A DNA stretch of 64,000 bases from contig NZ_CP016282.1 in assembly GCF_001679725.1 (NCBI RefSeq), forward strand, positions 124,001 to 188,000, given 5' to 3'. Under the pieces are notes generated by a model. It saw only the letters and a list, made by a program, of their open reading frames with translations, ran no database searches and was not told the origin of the DNA. This stretch comes from Cryobacterium arcticum (GTDB taxonomy: Bacteria > Actinomycetota > Actinomycetes > Actinomycetales > Microbacteriaceae). The position numbers were made by a program, and so were the translations under genes. Positions 17,815 to 26,860 of this stretch are shown one piece after another; the first letter of the stretch is position 1; each line of letters begins with the position of its first letter.

Positions 17815-19142
17815 CCCGCACCACCCACAACGACGAGCTGTTCGCCCGCGCCCAGCTCTCCATCCCCGGCGGCGTCAACTCGCCGGTGCGGGCCTTCCGC
17901 TCGGTCGGCGGCACCCCGCTGTTCCTGGTCAAGGCCGCCGGTGCCTACGTGTTCGACTCCGACGGCCGCGACTACGTCGACCTGGTCAGCTCCTGGGGCC
18001 CCGCGATCCTCGGCCACGCGCACCCCGCCGTGGTCGCCGCCGTGCAGGAGGCCGCCGCACTCGGGCTCTCCTTCGGCGCCTCCACCCCCGGCGAGACCGT
18101 ACTGGCCGAGCTGATCAAGGGCCGCGTCGGGGCGATCGAGAAGCTCCGGCTGGTCTCCACCGGCACCGAGGCCACCATGACGGCCATCCGCCTTGCCCGT
18201 GGCTTCACGCAGCGTGACCTGCTGATCAAGTTCGCCGGGCACTACCACGGCCACTCCGACGGCCTCCTGGCCGAGGCCGGCTCCGGCCTGGCCACGCTCT
18301 CGCTGCCCGGCTCCGCCGGCGTCACCGCGGCCACCGCCGGTCAGACCCTGGTGCTGCCGTACAACGACCTCGACGCCGTACGCGCCGCTTTTGAGGCGTA
18401 CCCCGGCCAGATCGCAGCGGTGATCACCGAGGCCGCCGCCGCCAACATGGGTGTCGTCGCCCCGGATGCCGGCTTCAACGCCGCACTGTGCGACCTCGCC
18501 CACGAGCACGGCGCGCTGCTCATCGTCGACGAGGTCCTCACCGGGTTCCGGGTGAACCCGGGCGGCTACTGGGCGCTACAGGCCGAGGAGGGCGAAACGT
18601 ACACGCCCGACCTGTTCACCTACGGCAAGGTCATCGGCGGTGGCCTGCCGGTCGCCGCGCTCGGCGGCCGGGCCGACGTGATGGACTTCCTGGCCCCGGC
18701 CGGGCCGGTCTACCAGGCCGGAACGCTCTCGGGTAACCCGGTGGCCGTGGCCGCCGGTATCGCCACCCTCACCGCCGCTGACGCCGCTCTGTACGCCCGG
18801 CTCGACGAGACCGCCGAGCTGCTCTCGGAGGCCGTCTCGAGCGCGCTCTTCGCCGAGGGTGTGGCGCACAGCGTGCAGCACGCCGGCAACCTGTTCAGCT
18901 TCGTCTTCGGCCAGGAGGCTGCGGTCACGCCTCCGCGCAGCTACGCCGAGGTGCAGCGCCAGGAGGCGTACCGCTACGCGCCGTTCTTCCACTCGATGCT
19001 CGACCAGGGTGTTTCCCTGCCGCCGTCGGTGTTCGAGGCCTGGTTCGTGTCGGCCGCGCACGACGGCGACGCGATCGGACGCATCCTGGAGGCCCTGCCG
19101 GCCGCCGCGAAGGCAGCCGCCGAGGCCCGTCCGGCCGTCTAG
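17811..19142 (+). CDS. hemL: Glutamate-1-semialdehyde 2,1-aminomutase
   Basis: 443 residues. PLP enzyme converting glutamate-1-semialdehyde to 5-aminolevulinate, the step after HemA. The cofactor Lys273 lies in [25 protein letters not shown] and [16 protein letters not shown] are family motifs. Last gene of the coupled chdC-hemL series. The next 197 bp hold only a short inverted repeat (TTGCCG-CAA-CGGCAA near 19190) and no gene. Confidence 0.96.
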   Translation: MTRTTHNDELFARAQLSIPGGVNSPVRAFRSVGGTPLFLVKAAGAYVFDSDGRDYVDLVSSWGPAILGHAHPAVVAAVQEAAALGLSFGASTPGETVLAELIKGRVGAIEKLRLVSTGTEATMTAIRLARGFTQRDLLIKFAGHYHGHSDGLLAEAGSGLATLSLPGSAGVTAATAGQTLVLPYNDLDAVRAAFEAYPGQIAAVITEAAAANMGVVAPDAGFNAALCDLAHEHGALLIVDEVLTGFRVNPGGYWALQAEEGETYTPDLFTYGKVIGGGLPVAALGGRADVMDFLAPAGPVYQAGTLSGNPVAVAAGIATLTAADAALYARLDETAELLSEAVSSALFAEGVAHSVQHAGNLFSFVFGQEAAVTPPRSYAEVQRQEAYRYAPFFHSMLDQGVSLPPSVFEAWFVSAAHDGDAIGRILEALPAAAKAAAEARPAV

Positions 19143-19327
19143 CCGCTCCGATCCCGCCCGCCCGGTTGCACCGCCGCCACCAACTGTTGCCGCAACGGCA
19201 ATTGCACCCGGCGTACCGGGCGCGGATGTCCGCACGGCTAACGGTTGGCGGCGCTGTGGGCAGATCCCACCGCGGCGGCGTTACGCCTTTGTGAGATTGC
19301 GACAGGGGGATTGCCAGCCGGACCGGG

Positions 19328-19333
19328 CAGACT
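19328..19333 (+). promoter_or_regulatory. Possible -10 for leaderless mRNA of the next gene
   Basis: CAGACT, then GGGAGC, then ATG at 19340. The first base deviates from TANNNT, so this is weaker than the other cases. GGGAG is too close to the ATG to serve as a normal ribosome-binding site. Confidence 0.3.
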
Positions 19334-19339
19334 GGGAGC

Positions 19340-20137
19340 ATGGCTTCCTTGCGAGTGCACCCCGACCGGCTGGAGATACACCTGACGCCCGCTGAGAAGA
19401 CGCTGGCTCTCCGCCGGGAGGACCTGGTGATCTCCCGGGACACCATCCGCTCGGTGACGATCACGGATGACCCGTGGATCTGGGTGCGCGGCATCCGTGC
19501 CCCGGGCGCCCTCGTGCCGCTGGTGCTCGCGGTCGGCGTGTGGAAGTTCCACGGCGGCAAGGACTTCCTGGCCATCAAGCGCAAGCGCCAGGCCGTCGTG
19601 ATCGACCTGACCGGCGACGACTTCGCCCGGGTGATCCTGTCGACCAACCACGCGCCCGACCTCATCGCCTCGCTCAAGCTCGAGCCCACCGAAGCCGCCG
19701 ATGTGGCGGACGAGACGGTGACGGATGCCGCAGCCTCGGATGCGACCGAGCCCGCCGATGCGGCCGCCGAGCCGAGCACCCCGGCCAAGCCGGCCAAGCG
19801 AGTGCGGACGCCGAAGGCCCCGAAGCCCGCCGCGCCCGCTGAGGCCGCCGACACGGCCGAGACGCCCGCACCGGCAGCGCCCGTCAAGCGCGCCCGCACC
19901 GCGAAGCCCGCCAAGCCAGCCAAGGCCGTCACGCCGACCGAAGCAGCCAAGCCCGCCAAGGTGGTCGCACCGACCGAATCCGCCGCCTCTGCGAAGCCCG
20001 CCAAGGTGGTCACACCGACGGAGTCCGCCGAGTCCGCGAAGCCCGCCGAGGCCGTCAAGCCGGCCAAGGTCGCCAAGCCCACCGAGCCGGCCCCGGCGGA
20101 TGCAGTCCCAGCCGTCGCCCCGGAGGCGAGCGCGTAG
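19340..20137 (+). CDS. Unknown protein with Ala/Lys/Pro-repeat tail
   Basis: 265 residues. I do not recognise the N-terminal domain (about residues 1-115), which looks like a small soluble beta-rich fold (SVTITDDPWIWVRG, KDFLAIKRKRQAVVIDL). From about residue 120 the protein is low complexity, with repeated KPAKVV and PTESA units and many Lys, resembling histone-H1-like basic tails that bind nucleic acid in Actinobacteria. Whether this tail binds DNA is inference. It stands alone between hemL and a convergent regulator gene. Confidence 0.7.
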   Translation: MASLRVHPDRLEIHLTPAEKTLALRREDLVISRDTIRSVTITDDPWIWVRGIRAPGALVPLVLAVGVWKFHGGKDFLAIKRKRQAVVIDLTGDDFARVILSTNHAPDLIASLKLEPTEAADVADETVTDAAASDATEPADAAAEPSTPAKPAKRVRTPKAPKPAAPAEAADTAETPAPAAPVKRARTAKPAKPAKAVTPTEAAKPAKVVAPTESAASAKPAKVVTPTESAESAKPAEAVKPAKVAKPTEPAPADAVPAVAPEASA

Positions 20138-20182
20138 CTCGACCCGACCGGCGCCGGAGCAGAGGTAGGAACCGAGCCCGGG

Positions 20183-20764
20183 TCAGCGCACCGTGCTGGC
20201 GCGCACGTGGATGCGCTCGCCCTGGTGGCCGAACAGGCTGAGGATCTCCGCCGGCTCAGGGCCTGCGCTGCCGAAGGCGTGCGGCACCCGGGTGTCGAAT
20301 TCCGCGACCTCGCCCACCCCGAGGATCATGTCGTGCTCGCCCAGCACCAGCCGCAGCCGGCCACTGAGCACGTAGAACCAGTCGAAGCCCTCGTGGGTAC
20401 GCTGCTCGAGCACGTCGGCGCTCGTGCGTCCGGGCAGGATCTGCTTGTACGCCTGCAGCCCGCCCTTTTCCCGGCTCAGCGGGATGAACGTCGTGCCGTG
20501 CCGCGTAAACGGCCGCTGGTCGAGCCGCGGGTCGTCGTCGGCGGGGGCGCGCACGAGATCGTCGATGGTCACGTCGTGGGCGCTCGACAGCGCGAGCAGA
20601 AGCTCCAGCGTGGGGGTGCGCTGCCCCGACTCGAGCCTGGACAGGGTGCTCTCCGAAATGCCCGTCGCGGCGGAGAGCTGCGCCTGGGTGCGCCCGCTCT
20701 GCAGCCTGAGCTCGCGCAGCCGCGCGCCGACGGTCTTCAGAACGGATGCCGGTTCGCTGGTCAT
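20183..20764 (-). CDS. XRE-family regulator with cupin sensor domain
   Basis: 193 residues. A helix-turn-helix (about 12-66, GRTQAQLSAATGISESTLSRLESG) is followed by a C-terminal cupin (about 115-190: HEGFDWFYVLSGRLRLVLG, then EVAEFDTRVPHAF). Such proteins repress small-molecule pathways and sense a ligand in the cupin barrel. The target is unknown; the nearest genes give no obvious pathway. An artificial reading-frame extension to 21436 runs through the repeat array and is not real. Confidence 0.88.
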   Translation of the reverse strand: MTSEPASVLKTVGARLRELRLQSGRTQAQLSAATGISESTLSRLESGQRTPTLELLLALSSAHDVTIDDLVRAPADDDPRLDQRPFTRHGTTFIPLSREKGGLQAYKQILPGRTSADVLEQRTHEGFDWFYVLSGRLRLVLGEHDMILGVGEVAEFDTRVPHAFGSAGPEPAEILSLFGHQGERIHVRASTVR

Positions 20765-20831
20765 GCCCCCATCATGCCAGTTCAGCAAGCCTCCTTGCCA
20801 TTCCGTCGGGCATGGACGTTGCCCCGCTCGT

Positions 20832-21528
20832 TGGTTGAGCTTGTCGAAACCTGGTGACCCGGCCTGCGGATGCCGCGGCAGCGTTGCAGAGGCCGGCTCG
20901 CGGGGTCTCGACAGGCTCGACCGCCGTGTGGCCGCGCTCCCGAGTTCGGTTCGCGACGTTCCTGTACGACGCCCCCCACACGCTGGTTGAGCTTGTCGAA
21001 ACCTGGTGACCCGGCCTGCGGATGCCGCGGCAGAGTTCGAGAGGCCGGCTCGCGGGGTCTCGACAGGCTCGACCGCCGTGTGGCCGCGCTCCCGAGTTCG
21101 GTTCGCGACGTTCCTGCGTGACGCCCCCCACACGTTGGTTGAGCTTGTCGAAACCTGGTGACCCGGCCTGCGGATGTCGCGGCAGCGTTGCAGAGGCCGG
21201 CTCGCGGGGTCTCGACAGGCTCGACGGCCGTGTGGTCGCGCTCCCGAGTTCGGTTCGCGACGTTCCTGCGTGACGCCCCCCACACGTTGGTTGAGCTTGT
21301 CGAAACCTGGTGACCCGGCTTGCGGATGCCGCGGCAGCGTTGCAGAGGCCGGCTCGCGGGGTCTCGACAGGCTCGACCGCCGTGTGGCCGCGCTCCCGAG
21401 TTCGGTTCGCGACGTTCCTGTACGACGCCCCCACACGTTGGTTGAGCTTGTCGAAACCTGGTGACCCGGCCTGCGGATGCCGCGGCAGCGTTGCAGAGGC
21501 TGGCTCGCGGGGTCTCGACAGGCTCGAC
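20832..21528. repeat. 152-bp tandem repeat array, about 4.6 copies
   Basis: Copies begin at 20832, 20984, 21136, 21288 and 21439 (period 152, last step 151) and differ by only a few bases. Each unit holds GGTTGAGCTTGTCGAAACC and, about 70 bp later, GGTCTCGACAGGCTCGACC: two inverted relatives of the same 19-bp element, so each unit can fold into a long hairpin. The array fills the gap between the XRE-cupin gene and the hydrolase gene together with the 9-bp repeat that follows. The open frames here in several phases are by-products of the repeat and encode no credible protein. Confidence 0.93.
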
Positions 21529-21627
21529 CGCCGAGACCGCCGAGACCGCCGAGACCGCCGAGACCGCCGGGACCGCCGAGACCGCCGAGACCGCTGAGAC
21601 CGCTGAGACCGCCGGGACCGCCGGGAC
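21529..21627. repeat. 9-bp tandem repeat, about 11 units
   Basis: CGCCGAGAC and one-base variants repeat head to tail directly from the end of the last 152-bp unit. It ends 30 bp before the stop of the adjacent minus-strand hydrolase gene. Likely a slippage-prone minisatellite grown from the end of the 19-bp element. Confidence 0.9.
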
Positions 21628-21656
21628 CGACGACACTGCCGAGGCAGGGCGGGAGG

Positions 21657-22223
21657 TCAGCCCAGCCGGTCGAGGAACTGGATGGAGCGCTCGAGGATCA
21701 ACTCGGCGAACTCCTCGTCGTACTCCTCGAGGCTGGAGTCGGCGATGAGGTGGCCGCCGGTCGGGTAGATGAACAGCTCGGCCGCCCCGGCCTCGTCGAC
21801 GAGGTCCTCGGCGTCGTCGAGTTCGACCCACTCGTCGCCGCTGCCCACGTGCACCTGCAACGCCACAGTCCCCGGCCAGTCCGATCCGAACGAGCCCGCC
21901 GGCACACCGCCGTGGTACAGCAACGCCCCGAGGGCACCCGGGCGGGTCTGGGCGAGCTTCTGCGCCGGCAGGGAGCCCAGCGAGAACCCGGCGTAGACGG
22001 TGTCCGGCGGCAACGCATCCGTGGCCTGTGTGCCGCGCTCGATGATGGTCTCCAAGCCCAGCTTCTCGGCGTGGGCGACCCCGGCATCGATCGAGTCGAA
22101 GGTGAGGCCGTCATAGAGGTCGGGCACGACCACGTCGTGACCGGCATCCCGCAGCCGCTGGGCGAATTCCGCCACCCCGTCGGTGAGGCCTTGGGCGTGG
22201 TGGAAGAGGATGACGTGGGTCAC
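21657..22223 (-). CDS. Dienelactone-hydrolase family alpha/beta hydrolase
   Basis: 188 residues from GTG with AAAGGA upstream. The nucleophile motif is GFSLGS, i.e. Ser in place of the Cys of true dienelactone hydrolase. The late His lies in YPTGGHLIAD and an Asp in GSGDEWVE. Cytoplasmic, no signal peptide. The substrate cannot be inferred. It could form a unit with the DUF1304 gene upstream (48-bp gap). Confidence 0.78.
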   Translation of the reverse strand: MTHVILFHHAQGLTDGVAEFAQRLRDAGHDVVVPDLYDGLTFDSIDAGVAHAEKLGLETIIERGTQATDALPPDTVYAGFSLGSLPAQKLAQTRPGALGALLYHGGVPAGSFGSDWPGTVALQVHVGSGDEWVELDDAEDLVDEAGAAELFIYPTGGHLIADSSLEEYDEEFAELILERSIQFLDRLG

Positions 22224-22271
22224 AACGGTCCTTTCGGCAGGGTGGCGCTGCGGCGCGGCCGGAGCTCTGCG

Positions 22272-22652
22272 CTAAGCGGCCAGGAACAGGATGAATCCGA
22301 TCAGCGGCAGCGTACCCTGGGTCAGCGCGGCCCGGACCTTGCCCGGTCCCGTCGTGGTGAGCACGATCGCGGCCGTGAACATCGACGCGGTGCTGAAGAG
22401 GATCAACGCGGTGCCGGCGTCCCGGGGGCCGCCGAAGTAGAGGAACAGGCCGATGGCCGCGCCCACCGCCAGGAACAGGTTGTAGAACCCCTGGTTATAC
22501 GCGAGCACCTTGGTCGTCTCGGCGTCGGCCTGGCTGGCCAGACCGAAACGCTGCCAGATCTTCGGCCGGGTCCACCACGCGCTCTCCATGAGGAAGATAT
22601 ACACGTGCAGGACTGCCGCGAGGGCGACGAAAATTGAAGCGAGGATGGCCAT
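22272..22652 (-). CDS. DUF1304 membrane protein
   Basis: 126 residues with four predicted membrane segments. The family marks FLMESAWWTRP and AYNQGFYNLFLA are present. The function of DUF1304 is unknown. TAGGCT stands six bases before the ATG. Confidence 0.85.
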   Translation of the reverse strand: MAILASIFVALAAVLHVYIFLMESAWWTRPKIWQRFGLASQADAETTKVLAYNQGFYNLFLAVGAAIGLFLYFGGPRDAGTALILFSTASMFTAAIVLTTTGPGKVRAALTQGTLPLIGFILFLAA

Positions 22653-22658
22653 CTCTGC

Positions 22659-22664
22659 AGCCTA
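22659..22664 (-). promoter_or_regulatory. -10 element for leaderless DUF1304 mRNA
   Basis: TAGGCT-GCAGAG-ATG on the minus strand. Confidence 0.5.
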
Positions 22665-22681
22665 GCCGCCCGGTTCCGGTG

Positions 22682-23695
22682 TCAGCGGGTTACATCCACC
22701 ACCGTGCGGCCGTGGATGCGGCCGGCCAGGATGCGTTCGGCGGCCGCGAAGGATTCGTCGAGCGCGATGACCTCGGTGAGGCCGTCGAGCAGCCCGAGGT
22801 CGAGGTCGGTGGCCAGGCGCCCCCAGGCCTCTTCGCGGAGGGCGAGCGGCGCCTCGACCGAGTTGATTCCGGCCAGCGTGACGGCGCGCAGGATGAACGG
22901 CATCACGGTCGTGGGAAGGTCGGCGCCCTGGGCCAGACCGCAGGAGGCCACGACCCCGCCCTGATGGGTCTGGGCCAGCACGTTGGCCAGGGTGTGGCTG
23001 CCGACGGAGTCGACGGCACCGGCCCAGCGTTGGGTCTGCAGCGGCTTTCCGGGCTCGCCCAGGGTGTTCCGGTCGAGGATCTCCGCGGCACCGAGGCCCC
23101 GCAGGTAGTCGCCGAGTTCGTCACCTCGGCCGGTGGAGGCGACGACGCGGTACCCGCGCGCAGCGAGCAGGGCGATCGCGACGGACCCGACGCCGCCGGC
23201 CGCGCCGGTCACGAGCACGTCGCCGGACCCGGGCAGCACTCCGCCGCGCTCGAGCGCGAGCACCGCGAGCATCGCGGTGAACCCGGCCGTGCCGATGGCG
23301 GCCGCGCGCACGGGGCTCAGGGCCTCCGGCAGTCGCACGAGCGACGCGCCGGAGATCCGGGCCCGTTCGGCCAGGCCGCCGTGGTGGCTCTCGCCGATGC
23401 CCGACCCGTTCAGGATCACCCGGTCGCCGGCGCTCCAGCGGGGGTCGTTGCTCGACTCCACGGTGCCCACGAGGTCGATGCCGGCGATTAGCGGCCAGAC
23501 CCGGGCCACGCCGGGCCGGCCCATCAGCGCCAGGCCGTCCTTGTAGTTGATGCTGGAGAACTCGACGGCCACGGTGACGTCGCCATCCATGAGGATGTCG
23601 TCGGTGACCGTGGTCAGCGCAGCGGACTGGGTGCGCTTACCCGATTCATCCTCGGTACGGTCGACGACGATGGCGCGGAATTCGGGAGCAGACAT
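22682..23695 (-). CDS. Quinone oxidoreductase, YhdH/AcuI family
   Basis: 337 residues, zinc-free medium-chain reductase. SINYKDGLALMGRPGVARVWP near the start, VTGAAGGVGSVAI in the nucleotide fold and PFILRAVTLAGINSV are characteristic of YhdH/AcuI acrylyl-CoA reductases. Likely reduces an alpha,beta-unsaturated thioester or quinone with NADPH; the exact substrate is not shown. TAGGGT lies six bases before the ATG. Confidence 0.85.
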   Translation of the reverse strand: MSAPEFRAIVVDRTEDESGKRTQSAALTTVTDDILMDGDVTVAVEFSSINYKDGLALMGRPGVARVWPLIAGIDLVGTVESSNDPRWSAGDRVILNGSGIGESHHGGLAERARISGASLVRLPEALSPVRAAAIGTAGFTAMLAVLALERGGVLPGSGDVLVTGAAGGVGSVAIALLAARGYRVVASTGRGDELGDYLRGLGAAEILDRNTLGEPGKPLQTQRWAGAVDSVGSHTLANVLAQTHQGGVVASCGLAQGADLPTTVMPFILRAVTLAGINSVEAPLALREEAWGRLATDLDLGLLDGLTEVIALDESFAAAERILAGRIHGRTVVDVTR

Positions 23696-23701
23696 GCCTT
23701 C

Positions 23702-23707
23702 ACCCTA
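23702..23707 (-). promoter_or_regulatory. -10 element for leaderless YhdH/AcuI mRNA
   Basis: TAGGGT-GAAGGC-ATG on the minus strand. The AAGG could also act as a close ribosome-binding site, so this case is ambiguous. Confidence 0.4.
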
Positions 23708-23733
23708 GACCTGGCGCGGTGCTGCCGGCCGGA

Positions 23734-24570
23734 TCAGGTCACGTCCCGCTTCCAGCTCACCAGGTAGCCGAACCCGGTGGCGAGCAGCCCGTACGCCAGC
23801 AGCACGAGGCCACCCTGCCAGCTCGCCAGCACGGCCCCGCCCGGGCTGGCGAGGGTGAAGAAGCTCGCCCCCACGAGCGCGTCGGAGGCGGCGCCGGGCA
23901 GGAACTTGCCCACATCCGCCGTCACCTGGGTGAACGACGACGCGAAGCGCAGCAGCGGTTCGACGAACTGGGTGAACGCGAGCACGATCACGATCGACGC
24001 GACCTGGCTGGGCACAAGAACGCCCAGGCCCACGCCGATGACGGCCCAGAGTGCCATGGCCAGCACGGTGCGGCCGATAAGCGCCCAGGTCGCCGAGTCG
24101 GCGAGCAGCGGGTCGATGCCGAAGCCGTTGAAGACCAGGGCGCCGACGCCCACGGATGCCGCCAGCGCGACGACGCCGAAGGCCGCACCGACCACGAACA
24201 GGGCGATGGTCTTGGCGCTGAGCACCCGGGCGCGCAGGGGTGTGGCCAGGAAGGTGGGCGTGAGGGTCTGGTGGCGGAATTCGCCGGTGCTGGCCAGGGC
24301 GCCCAGCAGCACCGGGAAGACGTAACCGACCGAGGCGGCGAAGCTGTAGATGAGCGGGGGCAGGCTGCCGAGCCCGGCCAGGCTGCCGCCACCGCCGGTG
24401 TTCACGGAGTCCGAGCTGATGGCGCCGCTGTCGATGCCACCGAACAGGGCGGCGAGGCCGCCGGCCAGGAGGGCGATGTAGCCGAACAGCACCAACGCGA
24501 GGATCCACCACATGCGGGTGGTGAGGATCTTGCTGAATTCGGCGGCCACGGGGCGCAGGATCAGGTTCAC
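23734..24570 (-). CDS. ABC transporter permease (ABC-2 type)
   Basis: 278 residues, GTG start overlapping the ATPase stop (GTGA). Six hydrophobic segments; the first begins shortly after FSKILTTRMWW, and a TGEFRHQTLTPTFLATP loop is typical of ABC-2 permeases that move drugs, lipids or peptides outward. Works with the ATPase encoded immediately upstream. Substrate unknown. Confidence 0.85.
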   Translation of the reverse strand: MNLILRPVAAEFSKILTTRMWWILALVLFGYIALLAGGLAALFGGIDSGAISSDSVNTGGGGSLAGLGSLPPLIYSFAASVGYVFPVLLGALASTGEFRHQTLTPTFLATPLRARVLSAKTIALFVVGAAFGVVALAASVGVGALVFNGFGIDPLLADSATWALIGRTVLAMALWAVIGVGLGVLVPSQVASIVIVLAFTQFVEPLLRFASSFTQVTADVGKFLPGAASDALVGASFFTLASPGGAVLASWQGGLVLLAYGLLATGFGYLVSWKRDVT

Positions 24571-25469
24571 AGCGATTCGCCTCCGTCGACGAGGGCGAGG
24601 AAGGAATCTTCCAGGCCGGCCTTCTGCCTGTGCAGCACGTTCAGTTCCACGCCGGCGGCGAAGGCTATGTGGCCCACCTGGCCGGGGTCCGGCACGGCCA
24701 CGATCAGGCCCGTGCGGCCGGAGGTGAACTGCAGGTTCGCCGCGGTGAGCGCGGCCACGAGGGCGTCCCGGTCGGGGGAGTCCACGATGACCTGGGGGGC
24801 GATGTTGGTGTCCAGGCTGGACAGCGGTCCGGAGTGCACGAGTTCGCCCTTGGCGATGATGATCACGTCGTCGACGCTCTGCTGCACCTCGCTGAGCAGG
24901 TGCGAGCTCACCAGCACGGTGCGGCCCTCCGCGGCCATGCTGCTCAGGAACCCGCGGATCCACTTGATGCCCTCGGGGTCCAGGCCGTTGATCGGTTCGT
25001 CGAGCACGAGCACGCCGGGGTCGCCCAACAGTGAGTAGGCCAGGCCCAGGCGTTGGCGCATACCCAGGGAGTAGCCGCCGACGCGCTGGTCGGCGTGCTC
25101 GGCCAGGCCCACCTGGTGCAGCACCTCGCCGACCCGGGTGCGGGGCAGTCCGGCGGCGATCGTGTACACGCCGAGGTGGTTGGCGGCCGTGCGGCCGGGG
25201 TGGAAGCTGGCGGCTTCGAGGGCCGCTCCGACGGTGGCCAGCGGCCGGGGCAGGTCCCGGTAGCGCAGCCCGCCGAAGGTGGCAGTGCCGGACGTGGGGG
25301 CCACCAGGCCCAGCAGCATCCGGAGGGTTGTGGTCTTGCCGGCTCCGTTCGGTCCCAGGAATCCGGTCACCCGGCCAGGCTCGACCGTGAAGGAGAGGTC
25401 GTTGACGGCCGTGACTTGCCCGAACCTCTTGGTGATATTGCTGAATTCGATGACCGAGCCGATTGGCAT
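24567..25469 (-). CDS. ABC transporter ATP-binding protein
   Basis: 300 residues. Walker A GPNGAGKTT, signature YSLGMRQRLG (the usual SGG replaced by SLG, common in this export subfamily), Walker B VLVLDEPINGLDP and switch His in VLVSSHLL. A C-terminal extension of about 80 residues follows. Start at 25469 is preceded by GAGGGG. Partners the downstream permease by a 4-nt overlap. Confidence 0.9.
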   Translation of the reverse strand: MPIGSVIEFSNITKRFGQVTAVNDLSFTVEPGRVTGFLGPNGAGKTTTLRMLLGLVAPTSGTATFGGLRYRDLPRPLATVGAALEAASFHPGRTAANHLGVYTIAAGLPRTRVGEVLHQVGLAEHADQRVGGYSLGMRQRLGLAYSLLGDPGVLVLDEPINGLDPEGIKWIRGFLSSMAAEGRTVLVSSHLLSEVQQSVDDVIIIAKGELVHSGPLSSLDTNIAPQVIVDSPDRDALVAALTAANLQFTSGRTGLIVAVPDPGQVGHIAFAAGVELNVLHRQKAGLEDSFLALVDGGESL

Positions 25470-25566
25470 CAGTGTCCCCTCTGTCGCTAGCGCCAGTTTA
25501 TGGGGAAAACGGGCCGGTCCGCCCGGGTTTTTTGCACGGATGCCGGTCCAGCGCGGCCAAAGTCGG

Positions 25567-26793
25567 CTACGCGCGCAGGAATTCGGCGATCGTGGCCAGC
25601 AGGGTGTCGATCTCCGTGGCCGTGCTGTACGGGGCCAGGCCCACCCGCAGGCCGCCCGCATCGCCGAGGTCGAGGTGGCGGGATGCCTCGAGTGCGTAGA
25701 ACGACCCGGCCGGAGCGAGAATCCGCCGTTCGCTGAGGAACTGGGCCGCGTCGGCGGCGGTGCGCTCGGCGAAACCGACCAGAACCGTGGGCGTGCGATC
25801 GGCGGCCCGCGAGTACAGGGTCACCCCGGCCAGCGCGGCCAGTCCGGCTTCGAGCCGTTCGCGGAGGGAATCCTCGTGCGCCTCCACCTGCCGGAGCGAC
25901 GCGCGCAGGCGCTCCCGGCGGCTGACGCTGGGGCGTGAGGTGCTGCCGCTGGCCAGGTCGCCCAGGCCGGCGAGGAAGTCCACGGCGGCCGTGACACCCG
26001 CGAGGGTCTCGTAGGGCAGGGTGCCGAGCTCGAAGCGCTCCGGCACCACATCCGTGGAGGGCAGCAGCTTGTCGGGGTGGATCCCCTCGAGCAGGGCGGG
26101 GTCGGCGGCCAGGACGCCGCAGTGCGGGCCGAAGAACTTGTACGGGGAGCAGACGAAGAAGTCGGCGCCGAGCGCGGCCAGGTCCACGAAGGCATGCGGA
26201 ACGTAGTGCACCCCATCAACGAACAACCGGGCGCCGGCCGCATGCACCACGTCGGCGATCTCCGCGATGGCCGGTCGGGTTCCGATCAGGTTGGATGCGG
26301 CGGTGACCGCGACCAGGCGCGTGCGGTCGGTGAGCACCGCGGCGACGGCGGATGCGGGCAACTCGCCCGTGCTCGGATCGAAGTCCATCCACACCACGGT
26401 GGCGCCGACGTGTGCGGCGGCCTGCACCCACGGGCGGATGTTGGCGTCGTGGTCGAGGCGGGAGACCACGATCTCGTCACCGGGCGCCCAGTCGCGGGCG
26501 AGGTGCCGGGAGAAGTCGTAGGTGAGCTGGGTGGCGCTGCGGCCGTAGACGATGCCGAGCGGGTCGGCGCCGAGCAGGTCCGCCATCGCGGTGCGGAAGC
26601 CGGTGACCGCGTCGTCGGCGTTGCGTTCGGAGGGGCTGCGCCGGCCGCGGATCGACAGCGGGCCGGTGAGGGTGTCCATGATCGCCTGGCCGACGCTCAC
26701 GGGAGTCTGCGTGCCGCCCGGGCTGTCGAAGTGCACGGTGCCGGCGGACAGGGCGGGAAAATGGGCGCGGATCGTTTCGACGTCGTAGGTCAC
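25567..26793 (-). CDS. Cysteine desulfurase-like class V aminotransferase
   Basis: 408 residues. PLP Lys lies in VCSPYKFFGPHCGVL; DGVHYVPHAFVD and TAASNLIGTRP are also family motifs. The pattern fits the VC1184-type desulfurase-like family rather than IscS/SufS. No catalytic-Cys loop of IscS type is evident, so sulfur transfer is unproven. The GTG at 26793 gives the family-usual start (TYDVETIRAHFP); a longer GTG start at 26823 is possible. Divergent from the LssY-domain gene. Confidence 0.8.
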   Translation of the reverse strand: MTYDVETIRAHFPALSAGTVHFDSPGGTQTPVSVGQAIMDTLTGPLSIRGRRSPSERNADDAVTGFRTAMADLLGADPLGIVYGRSATQLTYDFSRHLARDWAPGDEIVVSRLDHDANIRPWVQAAAHVGATVVWMDFDPSTGELPASAVAAVLTDRTRLVAVTAASNLIGTRPAIAEIADVVHAAGARLFVDGVHYVPHAFVDLAALGADFFVCSPYKFFGPHCGVLAADPALLEGIHPDKLLPSTDVVPERFELGTLPYETLAGVTAAVDFLAGLGDLASGSTSRPSVSRRERLRASLRQVEAHEDSLRERLEAGLAALAGVTLYSRAADRTPTVLVGFAERTAADAAQFLSERRILAPAGSFYALEASRHLDLGDAGGLRVGLAPYSTATEIDTLLATIAEFLRA

Positions 26794-26848
26794 CCTGCCA
26801 TCCAAGCATTGATCGGCCGACACCCCGCCGCGCGTGGGGCGACCGAAC

Positions 26849-26854
26849 TAGCAT
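26849..26854 (+). promoter_or_regulatory. -10 element for leaderless LssY-domain mRNA
   Basis: TAGCAT-GGGCGC-ATG on the plus strand. Confidence 0.55.
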
Positions 26855-26860
26855 GGGCGC

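Noticed and set aside
20832..21528. CRISPR array
   Set aside because: Units are 152 bp and nearly identical along their whole length, without unique spacers, and no cas gene is present. The 30-bp repeat at 30375 also has no spacers.
20765..21831. Repeat-containing open frames of 200-400 codons
   Set aside because: They read through the 152-bp and 9-bp arrays in several frames with the same peptides; no start signal or known domain.
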